Source: Solimonas variicoloris DSM 15731
GTDB taxonomy: Bacteria; Pseudomonadota; Gammaproteobacteria; Nevskiales; Nevskiaceae
Reading direction: 5' to 3'
Assembly: GCF_000382285.1 (NCBI RefSeq)
Contig: NZ_KB907927.1
Span: forward strand, 1-64,000
Length of the DNA stretch: 64,000 nucleotides
In this document: positions 27,556 through 34,621 of the stretch, in pieces
Numbering within the stretch: the stretch's first letter is position 1
Layout of the letters: each line of letters starts with the position of its first letter
Notes under the pieces: generated by a model
What the model was told of the DNA's origin: nothing
The model's input: only the letters and a program-made list of their open reading frames with translations
Databases searched by the model: none
Position numbers and translations under genes: made by a program

Positions 27556-27993
27556 TCAGGCTTCGAGATTCTTGAACTGGCGGCGCAGCTCGAGCTCTTC
27601 CTGCGTCACGCAGGCTTCGATCTGTTGCAGGCGCCGCTCCAGTTTCTCGAAGCGGGCTTTGGCTTCGTTCGCCGAGACCCCGGCGCCGTTGCGGTCGCCG
27701 CCGGAGCCCGACGGCGCCGGACGGTCGCCGCCGTCGGCCGGGCGCGGGCGGCCGTAGTCGGCCGGCGCGTCGGCGGGGTCCATCAGGTACCACAGCGCCA
27801 GATAGACGATGCCGACCGGGAAGAAGCCGCTGAACAGCAGTGCGAGGATCACCAGCACGCGGATCAGCTTGACGCTCCAGCCGAAGTAGTCGGCGATGCC
27901 GGCGCAGACGCCGGCGACCCAGCCTTCGCCGGGATAGCGGCGCATCGACGCCAGCATGCCGTCGGAGTTGCGCGGGGCTTTAGTGTTGGTCAT
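27556..27993 (-). CDS. pspC: Phage shock protein C
   Basis: The product is 145 residues. The PspC domain is at the N-terminus: RRYPGEGWVAGVCAGIADYFGW, then a membrane helix (IRVLVILALLFSGFFPVGIVYLALWYLM). The C-terminal cytoplasmic part has a Gly/Pro-rich linker and a coiled coil (EAKARFEKLERRLQQIEACV). With PspB it senses inner-membrane damage and draws PspA away from PspF. It overlaps pspB by 14 bases. Confidence 0.93.
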   Translation of the reverse strand: MTNTKAPRNSDGMLASMRRYPGEGWVAGVCAGIADYFGWSVKLIRVLVILALLFSGFFPVGIVYLALWYLMDPADAPADYGRPRPADGGDRPAPSGSGGDRNGAGVSANEAKARFEKLERRLQQIEACVTQEELELRRQFKNLEA

Positions 27994-28222
27994 GGTGCTT
28001 CTGTCTCCAGCCGGGTGCCTCCACGTCGAGCAGGCGCTCGAGCGTGTCGATGCGTTTTTCCAGTCGGTCCGCCAGCTCGACGAGTTCCCCGCCGGCGACC
28101 GTCTTGTGCTGCAGTTCGAGTTCGCGGCGCCGCGAGATGGCGCGGAACACCAGCAGCGGGATGACGATGAAGATGCCCGTGACGGCGATCAGCGGGATCA
28201 AGTTCTCGAAGAAAGTTTCCAC
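27980..28222 (-). CDS. pspB: Phage shock protein B
   Basis: The product is 80 residues: an N-terminal membrane helix (LIPLIAVTGIFIVIPLLVFRAI) and a short cytoplasmic coiled coil (GGELVELADRLEKRIDTLERLLD). That is the expected PspB architecture and length. It is the membrane partner of PspC, encoded 3 bases after pspA and overlapping pspC. Confidence 0.9.
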   Translation of the reverse strand: METFFENLIPLIAVTGIFIVIPLLVFRAISRRRELELQHKTVAGGELVELADRLEKRIDTLERLLDVEAPGWRQKHHDQH

Positions 28223-28225
28223 CCC

Positions 28226-28912
28226 TTACTCCTGCGCGTTGTCTTTGTTCGCCGGCGCGTTCTGGCCGACCTTGGCGCGCAATCTTGCCAGCTCGTCATC
28301 GAGCTTGTCGTCGGCGAGACGGGCGAATTCGTCACGCAGGCGATCGGCGCCCAGATCGTAGGCGTCGACGCGCGATTCGAGCTCGTCGGCGGCGCGCTCG
28401 GCCTGATCGAGCGCGGCCCGGGTCGCCGCCGAGCGTTTGTCGTCCATCTGCTCGCGCAGCTTGATGCGCGAACTGGCCGACTGGCTGCGCAGATTGATGT
28501 TCTTCTGCCGCTGGCGGGCTTCCGAGAGCTTGCCGCGCAGCTTGCCGATGTCTTCGTCGAGCTTGCCGATCTCGGTCTCGACGTGCGCGAGCTCGCGGCC
28601 CGCCTCGTCGAGGCGTTCGCCGGCGCGGCGCTTGGCGGTGAGCGCGCCGCGCGCCAGATCCTCGCGCTCCTTGCGGATCGCCAGTTCGGCCTTGGCCTCC
28701 CAGTCGGCGGCTTCCGCGCGCAGCGTGTCGATTGCCCGCTGCAGCTCTTTCTTGCGCGCCAGGAAGCGCACCGCGGTCGAGCGGACTTCCACGAGCGTGT
28801 CCTCCATCTCCTGGATGATCAGACGCGCCATCTTTTCCGGATCCTCGGCCTTGTTGAGCAAGGCGCCCAGATTCGAATCAATGACGTCCCGTGTTCTGGA
28901 AAAAATTCCCAT
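28226..28912 (-). CDS. pspA: Phage shock protein A (ESCRT-III/IM30-like)
   Basis: The product is 228 residues, the usual length, and almost entirely helical coiled coil. The N-terminal amphipathic helix (MGIFSRTRDVIDSNLGALLNKAEDPEKM) binds stressed membrane, and ARLIIQEMEDTLVEVRSTAVRFLA begins the hairpin. It has a dual role known for the family: it inhibits the activator PspF in resting cells and assembles on the damaged inner membrane to keep it sealed. It is the second gene of the operon here, 53 bases after the 91-residue gene. Confidence 0.96.
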   Translation of the reverse strand: MGIFSRTRDVIDSNLGALLNKAEDPEKMARLIIQEMEDTLVEVRSTAVRFLARKKELQRAIDTLRAEAADWEAKAELAIRKEREDLARGALTAKRRAGERLDEAGRELAHVETEIGKLDEDIGKLRGKLSEARQRQKNINLRSQSASSRIKLREQMDDKRSAATRAALDQAERAADELESRVDAYDLGADRLRDEFARLADDKLDDELARLRAKVGQNAPANKDNAQE

Positions 28913-28965
28913 CCATCAATCCTCGAAAACCGCCGTGCTCCGGCAGCGTATCGTGTCGCAGGGCC

Positions 28966-29241
28966 TCAGCGGCGCGCGATCACCATCAGCGTCGGCACTT
29001 CGATCGACACTGGCGGCAGCATGGCCTGCAGGTTGGTCAGTACATTGTCCCGCACTTCGCGCCGGCTTTGGCGCAGGCTGCGCTGCAGCTGCGCGTCGAC
29101 GCTGTCGGCGGCGACGTGCTGCGACGCGGCGGCGACTTCGACGTGCTTGACGTGCGCGGCATAGCCATTGATGCCGCCGAAAGTGGCGACGGTCATGGCG
29201 ATGGCGGCAGCGGCGCCGGCGAGATGCATTTGAATGTTCAT
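28966..29241 (-). CDS. Hypothetical exported small protein, first gene of the psp operon
   Basis: The product is 91 residues with a hydrophobic N-terminus that fits a signal peptide or anchor (MHLAGAAAAIAMTVATFGGINGYAA). The mature part is short and helical (VDAQLQRSLRQSRREVRDNVLTNLQAML) and ends PPVSIEVPTLMVIARR. I know no family for it. It directly follows the sigma-54 promoter and precedes pspA by 53 bases, so it would be the first gene induced by PspF. The standard enterobacterial operon has no gene in this place. Confidence 0.65.
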   Translation of the reverse strand: MNIQMHLAGAAAAIAMTVATFGGINGYAAHVKHVEVAAASQHVAADSVDAQLQRSLRQSRREVRDNVLTNLQAMLPPVSIEVPTLMVIARR

Positions 29242-29283
29242 GTCAGTTCCCCTTGGGTTTGGTGTTGGCGACGGGAGAAATAA

Positions 29284-29299
29284 CGCCAGCTCCGTGCCA
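29284..29299 (-). promoter_or_regulatory. Sigma-54 promoter of the psp operon
   Basis: Read on the minus strand the sequence is TGGCACG-GAGC-TGGCG. The -24 element is perfect, the -12 GC doublet has the correct spacing, and there is one mismatch in the TTGC box. Transcription would start near 29272, about 30 bases before the first gene. PspF, the sigma-54 activator, is encoded divergently 130 bases away, which fits exactly. Confidence 0.7.
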
Positions 29300-29393
29300 T
29301 CTCGTTGTCGATATTCAAGCTATTGATATTTAATAGATTAAAATCGGAAGGTCGGCGCGATGCGGATCGTCTGTTGGCATCTGGCGCCGCCAG

Positions 29394-29410
29394 TTGGCGA
29401 TATTCGCCAA
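29394..29410. repeat. Inverted repeat in the pspF promoter region
   Basis: This is a perfect palindrome, TTGGCGA-TAT-TCGCCAA, 20 bases before the pspF start codon. It could be an operator for pspF or an upstream activator site for the divergent psp promoter. It does not resemble a PspF site I can recall, so its protein is unknown. Confidence 0.45.
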
Positions 29411-29429
29411 CATCGAGCACAATGGCGCA

Positions 29430-30488
<1,059 letters not shown>

Positions 30489-30533
30489 GAATTTGCCGAC
30501 ATCGCGCGCGGCGGGCTTGCCGGCCGGCGATGC

Positions 30534-30549
30534 TGGCACGGAATTGGCA
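30534..30549 (+). promoter_or_regulatory. Sigma-54 promoter upstream of nasT-nasS
   Basis: The sequence TGGCACG-GAAT-TGGCA has a perfect -24 box and the -12 GC doublet at the right spacing (one mismatch in TTGC). The predicted start is near 30560, just ahead of the first hairpin of the leader. Nitrate-assimilation genes in related bacteria use sigma-54 with NtrC, so nitrogen limitation is the likely signal. I saw no clear NtrC site in the short space after pspF. Confidence 0.65.
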
Positions 30550-30568
30550 CACGAAAATCCCAGGGATT

Positions 30569-30646
30569 GCGGCAACGACGCCGCGCCGGTGCCTCCGGCT
30601 CCAGATCCCTGATCCGTTGGGTTTCGATCGCAGGACAAGGGCGTCC
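30569..30646 (+). ncRNA. ANTAR-responsive dual-hexaloop leader RNA before nasT
   Basis: There are two hairpins with six-base loops. P1 at 30569-30584 has stem GCGGC/GCCGC and loop AACGAC. P2 at 30633-30646 has stem GGAC/GTCC and loop AAGGGC, extended below a small bulge by GCAG/CTGC pairing (30630-30651). Both loops have A at position 1 and G at position 4, the pattern recognised by ANTAR antiterminators such as EutV and NasR/NasT. The 3' half of P2 is also the 5' half of the terminator at 30640-30675, so the two folds exclude each other. The gene behind the leader encodes an ANTAR protein, so the circuit would be autoregulatory. Confidence 0.75.
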
Positions 30647-30675
30647 GCTGCGCAACAGGCAGCCGACGCCTTTTT
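30640..30675 (+). terminator. Intrinsic terminator (attenuator) in the nasT leader
   Basis: The stem is GGCGTC-C-GCTGC paired with GCAGC-C-GACGCC (one C-C mismatch), the loop is GCAACAG (30652-30658), and TTTTT follows at 30671-30675. It ends 52 bases before the nasT start codon and overlaps P2 of the ANTAR leader, as expected for antitermination control. Confidence 0.8.
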
Positions 30676-30727
30676 CGTTTGCGGGCAGGCGTCGGTCGGA
30701 TGCAGGGAAGGACAGACACCGGGGAAG

Positions 30728-31423
30728 ATGGAGATGCGTACGCTGGATGAAGCCGAACCGTCGTGGGACAAGCGAGCTGCCGCCATGAACCGGCCGGCCG
30801 CCAGCCTGCGCGTGGTGCTCGTCGACGACGACGGCGCGCGCGCCGCGTTCGTGACGCAGGCGCTGCGCGCCGCCGGCCACGATGTGGTGGCACGCCTCTC
30901 CGCCAACGAGGACCTGCTCGCCGCCGTGCGGCGCGTGCGTCCGGACGTGATCCTCGTCGACATGGACAACCCGGCGCGCGACGTGCTCGATAACTGTGCG
31001 GCAGTGACCCAACAAGTGCCGCGTCCGATCATTTTCTTCGCCCGCGACTCCGATCCGGACACGATCTCGCGCGCGGTGCGCGCCGGCGTCTCCGCCTACA
31101 TCGTCGACGGCATGGCGGCACATCGACTGAAGCCGATCCTCGATGTCGCGATCGCGCGTTTCCACGAACACCAGAAGCTGCGCAACGAACTCGACGAAAT
31201 GCGCACGCGTCTGGCCGACCGCCGCGACGTCGAGCGTGCCAAGGCGCTGCTGGTGCGCCTGCGCAAGCTCGACGAAGCGCAGGCCTACACGCTGCTGCGC
31301 AAGAGCGCGATGGCGCGCCGCATCACCATCGGCGAGGCCGCACGCACCGTGCTCGCCGCCGCCGAACTGCTCGATGCCGGCCAGGAACCGCTGGGCGGTG
31401 CCGCGCCGGAGGAGTCTTCATGA
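30728..31423 (+). CDS. nasT: Nitrate-responsive ANTAR antiterminator NasT
   Basis: The product is 231 residues. The N-terminal receiver domain (LRVVLVDDDGARAAFVTQAL, VILVDMDNPARD, IIFFARDSD) is followed by an RNA-binding ANTAR domain (RRDVERAKALLVRLRKLDEAQAYTLLRKSAMARRITIGEAARTVL). In the absence of nitrate it is held by NasS; when freed it binds paired hexaloop hairpins and prevents termination. ATGs at 30728, 30734 and 30785 are possible starts. The first is listed, but the GGGGAAG directly before it better suits 30734. The stop overlaps the nasS start (ATGA), so the pair is translationally coupled. Confidence 0.9.
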   Translation: MEMRTLDEAEPSWDKRAAAMNRPAASLRVVLVDDDGARAAFVTQALRAAGHDVVARLSANEDLLAAVRRVRPDVILVDMDNPARDVLDNCAAVTQQVPRPIIFFARDSDPDTISRAVRAGVSAYIVDGMAAHRLKPILDVAIARFHEHQKLRNELDEMRTRLADRRDVERAKALLVRLRKLDEAQAYTLLRKSAMARRITIGEAARTVLAAAELLDAGQEPLGGAAPEESS

Positions 31424-32634
31424 ATCTGGTTCTGCCGTTTCGTCCCGAGATCAGCCACCTCACGGTCGGCTACATGCCGCTGCTCGATTCGGCGCCGCTG
31501 CTGTGGGCGGCGCACCGCGGCTATTTCCGCGCCGCCGGCCTCGACGTCGAACTGGTCCGCGAGGTTTCGTGGGCGAGCCTGCGCGACCGCCTCGCGTACG
31601 GTGCGCTCGACGCCGCACAGTGCCTGGCGCCGATGCCGGTCGCGGCGACGCTCGGCGCCGACGGCGTCGGCGTGCCGATGGTCACCGGCCTGTGCCTTTC
31701 GCAGGGCGGCTCGGCGATCACTTTCTCGCGCACGATGGCCGATCGCATCGGCCTGCGCAGCGGCATGAGCGTGGTCGACAGCGCTGCCGCCGTCGCCCAG
31801 TACGTGCGTGGCGGCGGGCGCCTGCGTCTCGCGCACGTGTTCGCGTTCTCGATGCACCACTACCTGCTGCGCGACTGGCTCGCGCTCGGCGGTCTCGACA
31901 GCGACGTGCCCGGCATCGAATTCACCGTCGCGCCGCCGCCGCAGATGGTGCGCCTGCTCGAAAGCGGCGCGGTCGACGGCTTCTGCGTCGGCGAGCCGTG
32001 GAACACGGCTGCGGTCAAGGGCGGGCTCGGCTTCGTGGTGACGCCGACCAGCAACATCTGGGACGGCGGCGCCGAGAAAGTGCTCGGCGTCACCCGCGAG
32101 TGGGCGCAGCAGTTCCCGCACACGCATCGTGCGCTGCTGGCCGCGGTGATGGCAGCGCTGCAGGAACTGTCCAGCCGCGACGTCACCCGCGAGCTCGCCG
32201 CGCTGCTGCACCGCCTGCAGGTGCTGGCGGTGCCGGATTCCTGGGTCGAGGCGGTGCTGCGCGGCCAGGGCGTCGGCGCCGCGCCGCGCTTCACCAGCGG
32301 CCTGCAGGCATTTCCGCGCCGCTCGCAGCTGATGTGGTGCGCGCTGCAGATGCTGCGCTGGCGGCAGTGGAGCCGGCCGCTGAGCCTCGCCCAGCTGACC
32401 GCGTCGGTCTGTGACGTCGCCGCGTTCTGCGACGCCGCGGCGACGCTCGATCTGCCGCTGCCGCTCGTCGATTCGATCCGCGAGGGAGCCGGTGCGGTCG
32501 CGCTCGGCGCCGACGGCGCGACCGTCGAATCGCGCTTCATCGACGGCGGCGAACTCGACCCGGCCGACCCGGCCGCGTATCTGGCCGCGCGCGGCTGGAA
32601 CCGCGAGGCGGCGCGCGCCGCGGTCGCCGGTTGA
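31420..32634 (+). CDS. nasS: Nitrate sensor NasS (NrtA/CmpA-like, cytoplasmic)
   Basis: The product is 404 residues and related to the nitrate/bicarbonate-binding proteins NrtA/CmpA, but it has no signal peptide, as expected for the cytoplasmic sensor NasS. Binding-fold segments include LTVGYMPLLDSAPLLWAAHRGYF, YGALDAAQCLAPMPVAATLG and GAVDGFCVGEPWNTAAVK. By family knowledge it sequesters NasT and releases it on binding nitrate or nitrite. Coupled to nasT by a 4-base overlap. Confidence 0.92.
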   Translation: MNLVLPFRPEISHLTVGYMPLLDSAPLLWAAHRGYFRAAGLDVELVREVSWASLRDRLAYGALDAAQCLAPMPVAATLGADGVGVPMVTGLCLSQGGSAITFSRTMADRIGLRSGMSVVDSAAAVAQYVRGGGRLRLAHVFAFSMHHYLLRDWLALGGLDSDVPGIEFTVAPPPQMVRLLESGAVDGFCVGEPWNTAAVKGGLGFVVTPTSNIWDGGAEKVLGVTREWAQQFPHTHRALLAAVMAALQELSSRDVTRELAALLHRLQVLAVPDSWVEAVLRGQGVGAAPRFTSGLQAFPRRSQLMWCALQMLRWRQWSRPLSLAQLTASVCDVAAFCDAAATLDLPLPLVDSIREGAGAVALGADGATVESRFIDGGELDPADPAAYLAARGWNREAARAAVAG

Positions 32635-32772
32635 GGTGCGGGCGCCGGATGCGCGGCGCCCGTCGTGATGCAGCGGTTGAAGTACCGGCGGATCGCAGCT
32701 GATCCGCCCGCCAATGATGCGGCCAACGCTGTCCGCGACTGTCCCAGCTCTCGTTCGCCAGGAGTCGTCGTC

Positions 32773-32982
32773 ATGCCGGAAGCCGCCCTGTTCCCGTTCA
32801 TCGATCCCGCCGTGCAGGTCATCGTCGTCTGCGCCGGCGGATTCGTCCTGCTGTTCTTCTGTTTCTCGCTGAGCGACGCCTGGCGCGCCCGCGAACGCCG
32901 CGCACGGCGGACGCAGGCACCGAGGCGCGCCGATCCGGTATCCCATGCCCAGGACTCCACCTCCGAACGCGAGCCGCGCTGA
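32773..32982 (+). CDS. Small single-span membrane protein
   Basis: The product is 69 residues: one hydrophobic helix (PAVQVIVVCAGGFVLLFFCFSLS) and an Arg-rich tail (DAWRARERRARRTQAPRRADP), so probably an inner-membrane protein with the tail inside. It overlaps the next gene by 38 bases in another frame, marking it as the first gene of the TPR operon. No family recognised. Confidence 0.55.
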   Translation: MPEAALFPFIDPAVQVIVVCAGGFVLLFFCFSLSDAWRARERRARRTQAPRRADPVSHAQDSTSEREPR

Positions 32983-34621
32983 AGCGCGCCGGCCGCGCTG
33001 GCTGGCCGCGGCCGTCGCCGGCGCGCTGAGCCTGTGCGCCGGTCCCGCCGCCGCTGCCGACACCCTGCCGGCGCTGACCGGCACCACGCTGGAGCTGGCC
33101 GCCGAGGCCGGACGCCGCAGCGCCGAGCCGCAACCGGCGCTGTACGCCGCCGTCGTCGCCGACGGTGTGCTGCTGCGCGAGCTGCGCGTGCAGCTCGACG
33201 ATGACGCGGCGCTGCGCTACCAGTTCAGCGAGGACGAGGCACGGGCGCTCGCCGCCGGTGCGCTCAAGCCCTTGCTGCCGCTGGCGCCGGGCGCGCACCG
33301 GCTGCGCGCCGAATTCGTCGCCCGCGCCGCCGGCGGCAAGCCCGGCGCGACTCGCTACGCCGCCCAGCTCGATCGCCGCTTCACGGCCGACGGTGCGCCG
33401 CTCGAACTGCGCTTCAGCGCCGGCAGCCTGCTGGCCGGCGCCAGCCTCGAACTGCAGGCCGCGGCCGGCGACGTCGCGCTGCGCGAAGTCGACTACCTGC
33501 TCGGCAGCGAGCGGCCGTTCGAGGCGGCGCTGCGCCTCGCCGTCAGCGGCCGCGATGATGCGCCGCGCCGCGACGCCGCCTGGCAAGCGCTCGGGCTGTC
33601 GGCCGCGGCGAGCGACGCGGCGGCGCCGGCCGAGCGCTACCGCCAGGCGCTCGCCGCGGCCGACGGCGACGCGGCGCTGCGCGCGCTCGGCGACGCCGGC
33701 GCGCTGTCGCCGCAGGGGCTGCGTCTGCGCGATCTGGCCAACGTCACGCTCGGCTATCGCGAGCTGCGCGCCGGTCGCGGCGCGGCGGCGATCGAGCATT
33801 TCCAGCGCGTGCGCAGTCCGGGTCCGTACTCGAACGCGGCGATGCTCGGTCTCGGCTGGTGCTATCTGTGGCCGAGCGCCGAGGGCGCGCGCCCGGGCGA
33901 CGCGCCGCTGCGGCCGGCCTCGGCCGACGCGCTGGCCGCGGCGCGGCGCCAGTCGCCGTTCCGCTACCTGCAGGCGGTGGCGAGCGGTGCGCGCGCCGAC
34001 GACCTGCGCCGCGCGCTGATTCCGTGGGCCGAGCTGCTCGGTCGCGATCCACTCGACCCGGCGGTGCAGGAAGGCATGCTGGCGATCCCGTACGCGCTCG
34101 ATCATCTCGGCGCGCACGAGCAGGCCGAGCGCCACTACGCGCGCGCGATCACCGCGCTCGAAGGCGCCCGCGCCACGCTCGTCGCGGCGCGCGCCGAGAT
34201 CGCCGACGGCCGCCTGCTCGCGGCGCTCGACGCGCGCGACGCCGACCCCGCGAGCGGCTGGCCGCGCCTGCTGGTCGAACAGCGCGACGATGCCGAGGCG
34301 GTGCCGCTGCGGGTGTTCGCCGCCGCCGACGAGGCTGCCGCGCCGCTGCGCGAGTACCGCCAGCTGCGCACCCTGACGCGCGCGCTCGACGCCGCCGCCG
34401 CGCAGCTCGCCGCGCACGACGGCGACGCCGCGCTGGCGGCGCGCGTCGACGCGCAGCGCGCGCGGCTGGCGCGGGCCGGCGATGAGGCGGCGGCGCGCCT
34501 GCGCGCGGCGCTGCAGGTGGTGCTGCTGCGTCTCGACCGGCAGACCACGCGCGCGCTCGCCGAAGCCGAGTTCGCGCTTGCCCGCGTCTACGACCGCGAC
34601 CCGCACGGAGACGGCTCATGA
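32945..34621 (+). CDS. Exported helical-repeat (TPR-like) protein
   Basis: The product is 558 residues with a signal peptide (LAAAVAGALSLCAGPAAAAD) and a mature part rich in alanine-rich helical repeats. Recognisable TPR-like units include RELRAGRGAAAIEHFQRV, NAAMLGLGWCYLW and ALDHLGAHEQAERHYARAI. The start at 32945 follows the stop region of the preceding small gene by overlap. Its own stop overlaps the next gene (ATGA). It probably acts in the periplasm as a scaffold, working with the next two TPR proteins. Specific function unknown. Confidence 0.7.
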   Translation: MPRTPPPNASRAEARRPRWLAAAVAGALSLCAGPAAAADTLPALTGTTLELAAEAGRRSAEPQPALYAAVVADGVLLRELRVQLDDDAALRYQFSEDEARALAAGALKPLLPLAPGAHRLRAEFVARAAGGKPGATRYAAQLDRRFTADGAPLELRFSAGSLLAGASLELQAAAGDVALREVDYLLGSERPFEAALRLAVSGRDDAPRRDAAWQALGLSAAASDAAAPAERYRQALAAADGDAALRALGDAGALSPQGLRLRDLANVTLGYRELRAGRGAAAIEHFQRVRSPGPYSNAAMLGLGWCYLWPSAEGARPGDAPLRPASADALAAARRQSPFRYLQAVASGARADDLRRALIPWAELLGRDPLDPAVQEGMLAIPYALDHLGAHEQAERHYARAITALEGARATLVAARAEIADGRLLAALDARDADPASGWPRLLVEQRDDAEAVPLRVFAAADEAAAPLREYRQLRTLTRALDAAAAQLAAHDGDAALAARVDAQRARLARAGDEAAARLRAALQVVLLRLDRQTTRALAEAEFALARVYDRDPHGDGS

